Counted from the stretch's first letter, positions 17,688-26,136 are shown. The stretch: DNA of 64,000 bases from Hungatella sp. UBA4396 (GCA_002389905.1 DGRE01000050.1:27218-91217), one strand, 5' to 3'. Numbers and translations: made by a program. Notes: generated from the sequence alone by a model not told the origin.

Positions 17688-18425
17688 TTACCGTTTGTTC
17701 CGGTATTCCAGAGGCGTCATCCCATATGCCTTCTTAAAGGCACTGCTGAAATATTTCGCCTCCTTATAGCCCACCATTTCCGCCACATCCCCCACCCGGT
17801 ATTCCACATGGCTTAAATATGTCTTTGCTTTTTGCATCCGGTATTCCGTCACATATTCCATGAGATTCTTTCCCGTGTGGCGCTTAAAAAGCTCACATAA
17901 ATAATTGGGGGACAAATGAAGCTCCTCCGCCATATCCTTCAAGGTAATTCTGCCCCCATAATGAACCTCAATGTATTGAATAGCTTTCACCACCAGGAGA
18001 TTTCCCACTTCATTTTCCCCATCCGGCCTTTGGTCAGGTTCTGCTTCCGGGGCTTTGGGAAACAGTTCCCGTTCCATTTCCTTTAACAGAGAAAGAAGCT
18101 CCCTGGGATCAGTGGGTTTCAGCAAATATCTGGTCACTCCCAGTTCAATGGCTTTCTGGGCATAGGAAAAATTGCTGTATCCGCTGAGGATGATGATTCG
18201 GATGTTTAAACTTCTCTCCCGAATCTGGCGGATCAAGTCCAGGCCCGATACCTCCGGCATCTTTATATCCGTAATGATCACATCAGCTTCCAGCTCGTAA
18301 AGGTCTTTTAAGGCAGAAGGTGCATCTTCATACACCCCAACCACCTGCCAGCCTTCCTGTGCGCTCAGCAGCTTAAAAAGTCCTTTTCTGATCTTCGGCT
18401 CGTCATCCACGATCATCAGTTTCAT
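17688..18425 (-). CDS. response regulator, YesN type (receiver plus AraC DNA-binding domain)
   Basis: Transcription factor of 245 residues: receiver domain (1-120) with acidic pocket DD at 7-8, phospho-acceptor Asp53 (ITDIKMPE) and Lys102 region (YLLKPTDP); short linker; AraC-type double HTH (about 145-245; LSPNYLCELFKRHTGKNLMEY and VGDVAEMVGYKEAKYFSSAFKKAYGMTPLEYR). It is transcribed with the upstream sensor kinase (42-base gap). The next gene downstream is the BMP lipoprotein after 248 bp, so the nucleoside transporter is the natural candidate target, by position only. Confidence 0.92.
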   Translation of the reverse strand: MKLMIVDDEPKIRKGLFKLLSAQEGWQVVGVYEDAPSALKDLYELEADVIITDIKMPEVSGLDLIRQIRERSLNIRIIILSGYSNFSYAQKAIELGVTRYLLKPTDPRELLSLLKEMERELFPKAPEAEPDQRPDGENEVGNLLVVKAIQYIEVHYGGRITLKDMAEELHLSPNYLCELFKRHTGKNLMEYVTEYRMQKAKTYLSHVEYRVGDVAEMVGYKEAKYFSSAFKKAYGMTPLEYRNKR

Positions 18426-18467
18426 CTTTTAAGTCCTCTCCCTTCTCATGTAAAAACTGAGGCTGTC

Positions 18468-20303
18468 TTAAGGTGAATTCGTCCCCCTGGAAGATTTGGG
18501 AATATGCAGGCGCACCAGAGTTCCTTTTCCGTATTGGCTCTCTATGAAAACTCCGTACTGCTCCCCATAGTGGAGACGGATTCTCCGGTCCACATTCCTG
18601 AATCCAATTCCCGTATGTCCTTCCTTTTCAACATCAGGCTCTTCAGCCTTTAAATGCTTAAGCTGATCCGGGTTCATGCCCATTCCGTTGTCTTCTACGG
18701 ATATGACCATGGCTTCTCCCTGGTCTTCTATACAGATGCGTATACTTCCTTTTTGGTTTCTCGGCTCAATTCCATGGGTTATGGCATTTTCTATAATGGG
18801 CTGAAGAATCAGCTTCGGCACCTTTTCTTCCATTAGATTTTCCTGAGCCTCCACGGAATATTCCAACCTGTCCTCCAGGCGGTTTTTCTGGATCTTTAAA
18901 TAACAGAGCACGTATTCCACTTCCCTTTTAAGGGGGACAAAAGCGTTTTCATCTTCTATGCTGTAACGCATTAATTCTCCCAGGGAAATAACAATATCGC
19001 TGATATCGTATTCTTCCCGGTCAATGAGCATCCAGTTGATCGAATCCAGGGTGTTGTAAAGGAAATGGGGGTTGATCTGGGCCTGGAGCGCCTGGATCTC
19101 CGCATTCTTCTGTGCAATTTTTTCCTGATATACCTGTTTAATAAGGGTATTGATCTCATCCAGCATGTAGTTGAAGGATTCCGTCAGCTTTCCGATTTCA
19201 TCTTTTCTGTTCCCCGGCACCCTGACGGTAAAATCCCCTTTCTGCACCTGCCCCATTGCCCTGGAAAGCCGCTTAATGGGCCTTGCCATGGCGTAGACCA
19301 GCAGGGCAATGACGACGGCACTTCCAAAGGCACTTCCAAGAACCACCAGCCATATAGAACTGTTCAAAGCCCGGGCCTGGGGGAATAACCCCTCTAAGGG
19401 AATGACAGAATAAGACCTCCAGCCTGTAATGCCGTTATACTGTCCGCAGACATAATATTGTTTTCCATTCCATTCTAATTCAAAACGGCGGTTTCCTCCA
19501 TTAAAACGCTGGTTAATTTCGTCTTGCCATTGGTTGTTTACCTTGGGATTGCTGCAGATCACATGCCCACTCTGGTCTGCAATGAACAAATACTGATATT
19601 GAAACAATCCCTGATTCCCCAAAAGCAGGTTGCTGAACATATCCGGGTCCAGTTCCATAATCATAATTCCCAGATTGTTTTTTCCGTTCTCATCCGGAAT
19701 CGCCCGGATTACAGTAACCGCCTGGTCATCTTCTTCCCACCGGGAAAACATCCTGGGCATAATACCTGTCCACACCGCTTTATTGTTCCTGCTGCCCATA
19801 ACAGAATAATAGGTGCGCAGCACCTGTTCGGAAACTGCTTTAGTACCGGAATCTTCAGGATCAACAGTGGTATACATGACCTGGGAAGTATTAATAATGG
19901 AAATGTCAATGTCTTCCCCTACGGACCGAATAAGACTTTTGCAGTAATCGTCAAGGTAAGCCCGCATAACATCCCCATCGTTCTGATCCCAGCCGGGAAT
20001 ACAGGCATTCTGCACAAGCTGGCTCTCAGACGCGTTGTCGAGTATTTCCATAATATAGCGGACCTTCACATTGATGTTAATGTCAATGCGGTTAATGGTA
20101 TCCGACATTTCCTGCTTTTTATTCTTCACAACAATCGCTTTGCTGTGGGAAAAAGAGAGGCTCCCAATAATAGCCCCTTCAATCATGGCTGCCACAATAA
20201 ATACCAGGGTCAGCTTCATTTGAAACGACAAATGCTTTGACAAAGCGTTCTCCTCCTCCCGGATTTTTCTCTGTTTTCGTTTATGCAAAAATAGGTTTCC
20301 CAT
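18468..20303 (-). CDS. sensor histidine kinase, YesM type
   Basis: Membrane sensor of 611 residues: N-terminal transmembrane helix (about 30-52), an extracellular sensing domain of about 250 residues, a second transmembrane helix (about 305-327), HAMP (about 328-380), then the His_kinase domain with QINPHFLYNTLDSINWM (His413) and a HATPase_c domain with N-box IIENAITHGIEP and DNGMGMN. YesM-type kinases usually sense carbohydrates or their binding proteins. Here no sugar transporter is present; the nearest transporter is the BMP nucleoside system. The ribosome site before ATG 20303 is weak (AAGAT). Confidence 0.92.
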   Translation of the reverse strand: MGNLFLHKRKQRKIREEENALSKHLSFQMKLTLVFIVAAMIEGAIIGSLSFSHSKAIVVKNKKQEMSDTINRIDININVKVRYIMEILDNASESQLVQNACIPGWDQNDGDVMRAYLDDYCKSLIRSVGEDIDISIINTSQVMYTTVDPEDSGTKAVSEQVLRTYYSVMGSRNNKAVWTGIMPRMFSRWEEDDQAVTVIRAIPDENGKNNLGIMIMELDPDMFSNLLLGNQGLFQYQYLFIADQSGHVICSNPKVNNQWQDEINQRFNGGNRRFELEWNGKQYYVCGQYNGITGWRSYSVIPLEGLFPQARALNSSIWLVVLGSAFGSAVVIALLVYAMARPIKRLSRAMGQVQKGDFTVRVPGNRKDEIGKLTESFNYMLDEINTLIKQVYQEKIAQKNAEIQALQAQINPHFLYNTLDSINWMLIDREEYDISDIVISLGELMRYSIEDENAFVPLKREVEYVLCYLKIQKNRLEDRLEYSVEAQENLMEEKVPKLILQPIIENAITHGIEPRNQKGSIRICIEDQGEAMVISVEDNGMGMNPDQLKHLKAEEPDVEKEGHTGIGFRNVDRRIRLHYGEQYGVFIESQYGKGTLVRLHIPKSSRGTNSP

Positions 20304-20405
20304 ATCTTTTTTAACCAGTTACAAGGAACCTGTTTATTTTTCAAATTATACCATGCATATAACAGCTTTGCCACACATTTTATGAAACCTGTCTGTATTC
20401 AAAAA

Positions 20406-20425
20406 GCCGGAGATTTCTCCCCGGC
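20406..20425 (-). terminator. terminator after the MerR gene
   Basis: GC-rich hairpin GCCGGAGA/TCTCCCCGGC with a small bulge, followed on the minus strand by TTTTTG. It ends the MerR transcript before the sensor kinase gene. Confidence 0.65.
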
Positions 20426-20443
20426 CTGTATTTATTTTTTTGA

Positions 20444-21280
20444 CTACGATTTTAATGAATCCTCACGCCTCTTTACCGGGTAGCACACCTCTGTCACGTA
20501 CTCATCCGGATTCTGGGTTTCATGAGGGCTTACATGATAGATGCTGAAAGAAAGCCCTGCAAATTCATAGCCATTATCCTGAATCCACCTGGCAACCGCC
20601 TCATTGACCTGCCCGATTTGCTCATAGCTTCCTTTGTAAACAGAGCTGGCAATTTCTATAGGGGGCATTGTTTTAAATTTCACATGCTCCGTATCCTTGT
20701 ATGTGCCAGTAACAGATTTCTGGACCTCTACGTCCACATCCTGCTCCTTGTATTCTCCGTCATGAAAAATAGCCAGTGTGTAACAGGGGGATCCATCCTG
20801 CATGTGAAGAGGTGCTGTTTCCTCCATCAGAATTCCCCACAGCATTCCTTCGTCTGCGTAAGAAGGGATCACCTTTCTCACACTTGCTACATACCGCTTC
20901 GGCAGAGTCTTTAAGCTAACGTCATATCCCATGATATTCCCATCCTTTCTCAGCCATTCAATGGCATTGTCAAGCAACCGTATCCTCTGCTGAAGCATCT
21001 GCTCCTCTTCTTCCATTTCCTGCTTCTTGATCACAAGAAACTGTTCCATTTCCCTGGCGTCCTCGTATTTATCAAGGATTTCCCTGATGATGGAAAGCCC
21101 AAAGCCTAAGTCTTTTAACGCCTGGATTCTTCCGGCTAAGGGAAGCTGTGCTTCGCTGTAATACCGGTATCCGGTCATATCGTCGACGGCAACGGGATGG
21201 AGGATTCCGATTTCATCATAATGCCGCAGCATACGGATGCTGATTCTTGACAGCTTTGAAAAATCTCCTATTTTTAACAT
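20444..21280 (-). CDS. MerR-family regulator with GyrI-like effector domain
   Basis: BmrR/TipA-like one-component regulator, 278 residues. MerR winged helix (1-70: ISIRMLRHYDEIGILHPVAVD, TGYRYYSEAQL), a coiled-coil dimer helix (about 75-115), and a C-terminal GyrI/effector-binding domain (about 125-275) expected to bind small hydrophobic or cationic ligands. ATG 21278-21280 has GAGGTG six bases upstream; the longer GTG frame begins inside that site. No efflux pump is adjacent, so the regulated gene is unclear. A promoter with a 19-bp spacer directly upstream suggests autoregulation. Confidence 0.85.
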   Translation of the reverse strand: MLKIGDFSKLSRISIRMLRHYDEIGILHPVAVDDMTGYRYYSEAQLPLAGRIQALKDLGFGLSIIREILDKYEDAREMEQFLVIKKQEMEEEEQMLQQRIRLLDNAIEWLRKDGNIMGYDVSLKTLPKRYVASVRKVIPSYADEGMLWGILMEETAPLHMQDGSPCYTLAIFHDGEYKEQDVDVEVQKSVTGTYKDTEHVKFKTMPPIEIASSVYKGSYEQIGQVNEAVARWIQDNGYEFAGLSFSIYHVSPHETQNPDEYVTEVCYPVKRREDSLKS

Positions 21281-21320
21281 TGGTTTCACCTCACATATAT
21301 GTGTGTTTCTGAGCTCAATC

Positions 21321-21351
21321 CTACTTTAAAGCATACCACTGTGTGAGAGTC
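21321..21351 (-). promoter_or_regulatory. MerR-type promoter with 19-bp spacer
   Basis: Minus strand: -35 TTGACT (21346-21351), spacer of 19 bp, -10 TAAAGT (21321-21326). The overlong spacer is the hallmark of promoters that MerR-family proteins untwist. The spacer carries CTCACAC but only a weak opposite arm. Confidence 0.6.
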
Positions 21352-21412
21352 AATCCCTCTGCCGTATATTTTTCAAATTACGTTTCTGTTCATATCTTGA
21401 GGGAATATATCA

Positions 21413-21916
21413 TTACAACGTGTGATAATGAGGAATAATATCCTGATAGCTTCCATCCTTCATATGAAAGCCTCCGGGAATGACACCAAGCTGGACGAAT
21501 CCCAGCTTTTTATATAAACGGAGTGCTGCCGTATTGGTGCTTACCACTGCATTAAACTGCAATATTCTGAAGCCGATTTCCTTTGCTTTTTCCAGGCAGT
21601 GCAAAACCAAAATTTCGCCTATTCTCTTCCCTCTCTGGCCGCTTTTTACCGCATAGCTTGCATTTGAAATATGGCCGCATCTTCCTACGTTGTTTGGATG
21701 TAGGATATAAAGACCTACAACGGTATCCGTTTCCTCTTCAACTGCAACTCCGGTAAAGGACTGACTTTCAAAAAAATCCAGTCCGGTCTTTTCATCCAAA
21801 AGTTCTTCCTGCGGAAAAGCTACTCCCTCTTCAACCACTTCATTCCAAATAGAAATCATATCCTTAATATCTTTGTTTGTAAACTCTCTGACTGTAATTC
21901 CCATAATTATGTTCAT
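21413..21916 (-). CDS. GNAT-family N-acetyltransferase
   Basis: Acetyl-CoA dependent acetyltransferase of 167 residues. The acetyl-CoA loop is SGQRGKRIGE near 95 and the C-terminal strand-helix is ALRLYKKLGFVQLG. It resembles phosphinothricin/amino-acid acetyltransferase-like proteins, but the substrate cannot be told. Two starts are possible: ATG 21916 (MNIIMG, AAAGGA five bases upstream) or ATG 21904 (MGITV). Single gene, flanked by a MerR gene and mobile debris. Confidence 0.8.
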   Translation of the reverse strand: MNIIMGITVREFTNKDIKDMISIWNEVVEEGVAFPQEELLDEKTGLDFFESQSFTGVAVEEETDTVVGLYILHPNNVGRCGHISNASYAVKSGQRGKRIGEILVLHCLEKAKEIGFRILQFNAVVSTNTAALRLYKKLGFVQLGVIPGGFHMKDGSYQDIIPHYHTL

Positions 21917-22076
21917 TCCTTTCCTTTGGCTCAAGCACAAAATATTACAATACTGGTTTGTCTGAGCGAATTCATTCTCTTATGACAACAAAAATGCTTC
22001 TAAGCAAATTATATCACATACTAAAGATGGTAGAAAACCATAATACAAAATTTCACCAGAATTTATCTCAATTTAA
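21917..22076. other. gene-free stretch upstream of the GNAT gene
   Basis: About 160 AT-rich bases between the GNAT start and the open remnant at 22077. A TATAAT on the minus strand (near 22008-22013) could be the -10 of the GNAT promoter, but no good -35 is visible. Nothing else is recognised. Confidence 0.4.
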
Positions 22077-22328
22077 TCAGACAGGCTCATTCCTTTCCGG
22101 CATCTGAAAATCTTTAAGTCCGCAATTCAAGAAATTATTAAAAGGCTGTATTAGAGTAAAAGTCTTTACTGCTTCACATATAAATTTATCAGCATTTAAA
22201 ATCATACAATCTGGTATAGGGACTTTTCCTGCTGATGTTATATCTGCTCTGAGAGCAGGGTTGTTAAAGTAATCAGCAATCGCATAGCGTTGATCATTAT
22301 TATAACGGAAGAGCCGATAATCATGATT
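22077..22328 (-). pseudogene. open remnant without start codon, function unknown
   Basis: An 84-codon open stretch ending at TGA 22077-22079, with sequence that looks like real protein (DYRLFRYNNDQRYAIADYF, later KVPIPDCMILNADKFICEAV) but no initiation codon near its upstream end. It follows the dead KTR gene on the same strand and begins where that reading frame has lost coding sense. Probably the 3-prime end of a gene truncated by rearrangement. I do not recognise the family. Confidence 0.35.
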
Positions 22329-22345
22329 TCACTCACGGTCATCGG

Positions 22346-22518
22346 CTCTGCGTCTGGCTCTTTGATAACTGACATATTCAGTTGTTTCACCTCAATAAGA
22401 GTTTCCTGTTTACGTTTAGGACGAAAAAGGGGAAAGTTTTTAATTCCGTGTCGTTTCTTGTCTGTATTCGCGTCTTATTCTTACAAACAGGACAAAGAAG
22501 CTATTTCTCTTTTTCCAT
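22346..22518 (-). pseudogene. decayed cysteine-rich KTR-type protein gene
   Basis: On the minus strand, ATG 22516-22518 with AGAGGT upstream opens a reading frame matching the small cysteine-rich KTR proteins found in Tn916/Tn1549-like conjugative elements: CPVCKNKTRIQ, NDTELKNFPLF and NMSVIKEPDAE are recognisable. It is dead: codon 6 is TAG where a Trp is usual, one A is missing in the run after the ELK codons (frameshift), and the second zinc knuckle CPKC has become RPKR. It marks a former conjugative element. Confidence 0.75.
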
Positions 22519-22563
22519 AGGCTTTACCTCTCTACTGCGGCACGACAAACCGCATTTTTGCAC

Positions 22564-22770
22564 TCAGCTATTCTTATATTCCAAAATATCGCCAGGCTGA
22601 CACTCTAACACTCTGCAAATAGCTTCTAAAGTTGAAAATCGGATCGCTTTTGCTTTGCCATTTTTTAATATCGAAAGGTTAGCCATTGTTATCCCAACGC
22701 CCTCCGAAAGTTCTGTAACACTCATTTTTCTTTTAGCCAGCATAACATCAACATTAACTACAATTGCCAT
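22564..22770 (-). CDS. small XRE-family helix-turn-helix regulator
   Basis: Cro/CI-type DNA-binding protein of 68 residues with HTH MSVTELSEGVGITMANLSIL (about 16-35) and the ending LECQPGDILEY typical of the YozG/YvaO-like small regulators that pair with DUF2975 membrane proteins. ATG 22768-22770 has GAGGTG six bases upstream. It follows the DUF2975 gene by 10 bases, so the two form an operon. Confidence 0.85.
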   Translation of the reverse strand: MAIVVNVDVMLAKRKMSVTELSEGVGITMANLSILKNGKAKAIRFSTLEAICRVLECQPGDILEYKNS

Positions 22771-22780
22771 ATTCGTCACC

Positions 22781-23260
22781 TCATATTGTCAAATCGTTTT
22801 CCGATTTGACCTCGATAGCGTCTTGCAAAAGTCGCTTCAATACGGAAGCAAAAACGGCAATTAAAAATGCGCTACCCGAGATTAGCAAGCCCAGTAACAC
22901 AACCCCCGGTGTGTCACCGTCTAATTGCACCAGTGTATAAAAGAAAGGCAATCCTCCCACTGTAACAATAATAAAAACAACAATAGCACAGCGTGTAATA
23001 ATATCCAAAGACTTTACAGACGATTCCGAAAACGCACAACCGGTGTCAATATATTTCAGTAATTTCATTGCTTGATGCAGCGCGATAAAATAGGGTATGG
23101 CCGCTGCATACGTCCCAATAAACCATATATATTCCATATGATATGGATCAGGCCTGTTTTCAAAAAAAGCAATCCATGCAATAACACCACATATGGCAAG
23201 CATGACAACTCCAGCGAAAACAACAGCGCACCGAAGGATGATAGTCGAACAGCGTTTCAT
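22781..23260 (-). CDS. DUF2975 membrane protein
   Basis: Small integral membrane protein of 159 residues with four hydrophobic segments (about 8-30, 45-65, 90-115, 120-145). It fits the DUF2975 family, whose genes are commonly followed by a small XRE regulator, as here. Function unknown; the pair may be a membrane-linked transcription switch. ATG 23260 has a strong site, GGAGGTG seven bases upstream. Confidence 0.75.
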   Translation of the reverse strand: MKRCSTIILRCAVVFAGVVMLAICGVIAWIAFFENRPDPYHMEYIWFIGTYAAAIPYFIALHQAMKLLKYIDTGCAFSESSVKSLDIITRCAIVVFIIVTVGGLPFFYTLVQLDGDTPGVVLLGLLISGSAFLIAVFASVLKRLLQDAIEVKSENDLTI

Positions 23261-23390
23261 GAAAGCACCTCCTTCTTTTTATTTTACTTGATTATAAGCA
23301 AATATTTATCGTTTGTCAACAAATATTTTCTGTAAATAGAAATATCATCCATGTATATACTCACGTATACTCACATGTAAGACGAGATGC
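23261..23390. other. non-coding stretch upstream of DUF2975
   Basis: AT-rich, no gene seen; must hold the promoter of the DUF2975/XRE pair. It passes into the phased repeat array. Confidence 0.4.
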
Positions 23391-23518
23391 CACTTTGTAA
23401 TTCGAAAAGCCATCTTTGTAAATGACAATTGAATATTTGTAACCGAAAAGCCACTTTTGTACTTGAAATGCATGTTTTGTAAACCAGAAGCCACTTTTGT
23501 ATCCGAAATGCAGTTTTA
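23391..23518. repeat. seven-unit degenerate repeat, 20-21 bp period, IS21-end-like
   Basis: Seven units share a core of roughly GAAAAGCCACTTTTGTA. The TTTGTA (or TTTTAT) cores begin at 23394, 23415, 23436, 23456, 23476, 23496 and 23516, so spacing is 21, 21, 20, 20, 20, 20 bp, two helical turns. Multiple same-orientation sites of this kind occur at the ends of IS21-family elements, where they bind the transposase. No istA/istB gene is present, so this would be an orphan end. The IS21 link is inference; the periodicity is seen directly. Confidence 0.6.
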
Positions 23519-23653
23519 TTTTTTGCTTTTATTGTTGCATGATAATAAAAATGCGTATGCCAACAGGAGGTCAATTCCCTCTCGTTTTTTTGTAATCGGA
23601 GAATCCCCCCCTAATTCCTTAGACAGATTAGACGTTGGCGGCATGCAAATTTA

Positions 23654-23839
23654 TTATTTTTTGAGTAGAACAGGTTTTAGCATGATGTCTCCGGAGGCAA
23701 CCGGATTATATCCAAGTTTTTGTAAAACCTCTTCTCCATGATAAAAGCTGAAGGTTTCGTAGGGACTACGATTGTTCAGCTTTTTTCTTTTATAATAATT
23801 AATGTGATTCATCATATTTGGCGGCTGCTTCTTTATGCG
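23654..23839 (-). pseudogene. C-terminal remnant of an IS30-like transposase
   Basis: A 62-codon open stretch ending at TAA 23654-23656. Its translation carries the ending of integrase-core transposases of IS30-like elements: HINYYKRKKLNNRSPYETF, then YHGEEVLQKLGYNP and DIMLKPVLLKK. An in-frame stop lies just upstream, and the catalytic DDE region is missing. It abuts the end of the next GNAT gene, suggesting an old insertion or deletion event. Confidence 0.65.
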
Positions 23840-23854
23840 CCCTGTCTATTCTGA

Positions 23855-24724
23855 TCAGGTATGGAACATTTCCGGAAACATTAGCTTTTTATTTTCGTAA
23901 ATATTTTCTTTACTTTTTAATACAAACAAAGCATTATTACTGTCATCCACCGGCTTGACTTCATAATTCAGACCATCTTTCGGCGTAAACCCTAAAACCA
24001 CCTCATTTGTGCCCTCCGGCGCCGCCGAACACATAATATCATTCAGATTTTTACCATCATCGCAAAAGATCTTAAAACAACGGAATACACTGCCCTCCTG
24101 TTCCGCTATAACAACAGCATCATGTTGAGGCATGTAATACAAGCAGTCTTTCATAAATGAGCTGCAGTAAAACATCAACAAACTATAATTATTGATCACC
24201 TGAAAATTTGAAAAAGGATTGGATTTCATATAATGCTTTTTCAGCATCTCCCTGTCCTGTAAGCAGCCCATATCTATTTTTCTTCTTAATCCCGGCACTT
24301 TATCAATCATGATGTTGTACTGGTACTGCTTCTCCCTTTTGAAACCAAATTTAGGATAAAAGTCTAAAACAGTTTTATTGGCAAAAAGAAAAATCGAATC
24401 ACATTGATTTTCCCAGTCTTTCATTATTTCATCCATAAGAAACCTGGACAATCCTTGATTGCGATAAGCACCATCTGTCATAACTGTGCCTAACTGTATA
24501 TAATGACGCCTTTTTCCCTGCCAATTCAATTCCATTCTGTTAACAGAAACATTTGCCACTGCTTTATCACCGTCAAAGAGTGTATATGGCATATTCGTTT
24601 CTTCCCAGTATCCATCCTGATACCAGCTTTCAAATGACAGTTGAAAAGTTTTAACGGCAAGTTCGTCAAACGCTTTTCTCCTGGCATCATTGCGCATCAC
24701 ATCTTTGCATAGCTGATAATTCAT
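23855..24724 (-). CDS. GNAT-family N-acetyltransferase, two-domain
   Basis: Acetyltransferase-like protein of 289 residues. The N-terminal GNAT fold (about 1-150) has LGTVMTDGAYRNQGLSRFL as acetyl-CoA loop and FLFANKTVLDFYPKFGFK as the strand-helix end; the C-terminal 130 residues form a second, divergent domain. Substrate unknown. ATG 24724 follows AAAGGGAG by 7 bases. It lies in the accessory zone rich in acetyltransferases and mobile remnants. Confidence 0.8.
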   Translation of the reverse strand: MNYQLCKDVMRNDARRKAFDELAVKTFQLSFESWYQDGYWEETNMPYTLFDGDKAVANVSVNRMELNWQGKRRHYIQLGTVMTDGAYRNQGLSRFLMDEIMKDWENQCDSIFLFANKTVLDFYPKFGFKREKQYQYNIMIDKVPGLRRKIDMGCLQDREMLKKHYMKSNPFSNFQVINNYSLLMFYCSSFMKDCLYYMPQHDAVVIAEQEGSVFRCFKIFCDDGKNLNDIMCSAAPEGTNEVVLGFTPKDGLNYEVKPVDDSNNALFVLKSKENIYENKKLMFPEMFHT

Positions 24725-24912
24725 TATGGCTCCCTTTCTTATTCTTTTTTGTAACAGCTTCTTATTTCAATCCTCTAAAGTTCCGTTTTTTCCCTTCCTG
24801 CTGTTTCCAGAAATATCTTTCATATATTCTCATATACTGTGACAAAATACCTATACTCAGCTTTAATTCTGTGATAAAATAAATTACCATATTAGACCGA
24901 GAGGAGAAATCT

Positions 24913-25080
24913 ATGAATAACTTTCTTAATCGTGAATGGAGCCCTTTGGATTATAAACTCATCACAGTCATTGCTTTTTTATCGGGTATTATTATTGGGT
25001 TTATGTTCTCTCCAATCAAAAAAGGAATTTACTGCGGCAACCATAACGGAAATACCCAGATTACCGAAAAAGACATTTAA
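24913..25080 (+). CDS. small single-pass membrane protein, 55 residues
   Basis: Short gene with ribosome site GAGGAG six bases before ATG 24913 and a terminator directly after the TAA. One transmembrane helix (about 16-34: KLITVIAFLSGIIIGFMFSP) followed by a short polar tail. A candidate promoter GTGACA, 17 bp, TTTAAT lies at about 24838-24866. Function unknown. The clean signals on both sides make it more credible than its size suggests. Confidence 0.6.
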   Translation: MNNFLNREWSPLDYKLITVIAFLSGIIIGFMFSPIKKGIYCGNHNGNTQITEKDI

Positions 25081-25095
25081 AATCTCCGGATTATT

Positions 25096-25130
25096 GACCG
25101 TTCTTATGATGAAAGAGCGGTCATTTTCTT
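25096..25130 (+). terminator. terminator after the 55-residue gene
   Basis: Inverted repeat GACCGTTC (25096-25103) with GAGCGGTC (25115-25122), one G-U pair, followed by ATTTTCTT. Confidence 0.75.
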
Positions 25131-25139
25131 ATTATAATC

Positions 25140-25883
25140 TCAACTCTCAGCCAGAATATATGTTACATAGGGATAGTCAAGGTGGTATCCCAGCTTTTCA
25201 GCTAAGGCGACAGAGCGTAAATCATGAGCATCCCAACCGGGATAAATATTCCTTTGCAAACATTCTAATATCAACCTGGCTCCGCATACTGTGGCAAGTC
25301 CATTACGTCTATATTCGGGTTTTGTATCTATCTCGATTTCAATACCGCCATGATATACTGCATAAGGAGACGCTCCGGCCACTAATTTTCCCTGATGTAA
25401 AATTGCTGTACCTACTGCCCTCTTCCCATAATCCCCGTAGTCTCTAAATTGGGAACACAGATCGACAGACCACTCTTCATTTTTTGCCATTTCAAAAATT
25501 TCCCGGTCAAATAACTTTAGCTCATAACAACAATCCAGTGTTTCTATATAAGCATTCAGCCTTTTAATATCAAATATATCCGGTTCTTTTTTTATTGCAT
25601 AGCGAAAAGTCTTGGTCACCCTGTTGCCATAAAAATCTTCTATTAACTTCTCCCAAGGCTCGCCTTTGGGTATCAGTAACTTTGCTCCATGGAAAGCTGT
25701 CAGCAAGGCATCATTGGGATTTCCCGCAAAAAAGCAAAAATCTCCAAGCTCAATGACTGCTGAAGCAGGATTTTCCTCATTATCCAAAATGATATTGCCC
25801 ATATAACCTTGTAAACAGGACCTTATTAGTCCATCTTCCCAGCCATGGAACAGTGATGCTGCTTTGTTTTTATCAATGTTCAT
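25140..25883 (-). CDS. GNAT acetyltransferase, PF12746-like
   Basis: Protein of 247 residues whose C-terminal half has the GNAT acetyl-CoA loop EIEIDTKPEYRRNGLATVCG (about 185-204) and the ending SVALAEKLGYHLDYPYVTY. The N-terminal half resembles the GNAT_acetyltran (PF12746) group, which has a long N-terminal region before the fold. Substrate unknown. ATG 25883 has GGAG six bases upstream; the upstream ATG at 25895 lacks one. Confidence 0.8.
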   Translation of the reverse strand: MNIDKNKAASLFHGWEDGLIRSCLQGYMGNIILDNEENPASAVIELGDFCFFAGNPNDALLTAFHGAKLLIPKGEPWEKLIEDFYGNRVTKTFRYAIKKEPDIFDIKRLNAYIETLDCCYELKLFDREIFEMAKNEEWSVDLCSQFRDYGDYGKRAVGTAILHQGKLVAGASPYAVYHGGIEIEIDTKPEYRRNGLATVCGARLILECLQRNIYPGWDAHDLRSVALAEKLGYHLDYPYVTYILAES

Positions 25884-26136
25884 TCCATTCTCCATATTAT
25901 ATAAACAGCCTTTGGCTCAACAGTTTATTGTTATACTCATTATATCACAGGAAAACAACTTTTACAGACCAAACATTTATCTGACAGATTTCCAGGCAGA
26001 AATTCTGTTGGCCACCGGAATATTTATTTTCATCGGAATTGTATGGTATCTATGGGACCCTGGCTGGATTATATTTCCGGTTACCGCTTTATTATGCACT
26101 GCAATTACTGTGTGGAAAAATTCAATAGAACCATAA
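25864..26136 (+). pseudogene. possible remnant of a small membrane protein
   Basis: Open stretch of about 90 codons with no ribosome site and only a TTG start that overlaps the divergent GNAT gene. The last 45 residues are strongly hydrophobic (ATGIFIFIGIVWYLWDPGWI and on) and resemble the C-terminal membrane tail of XRE-type regulators with a WDPGWIIFP motif. A terminator follows at 26157. I read it as the surviving 3-prime end of a larger gene. Confidence 0.35.

Noticed and set aside
23371..23574. 67-codon minus-strand open frame across the repeat array
   Set aside because: Its translation is just the periodic repeat read through; no ribosome site and no family.
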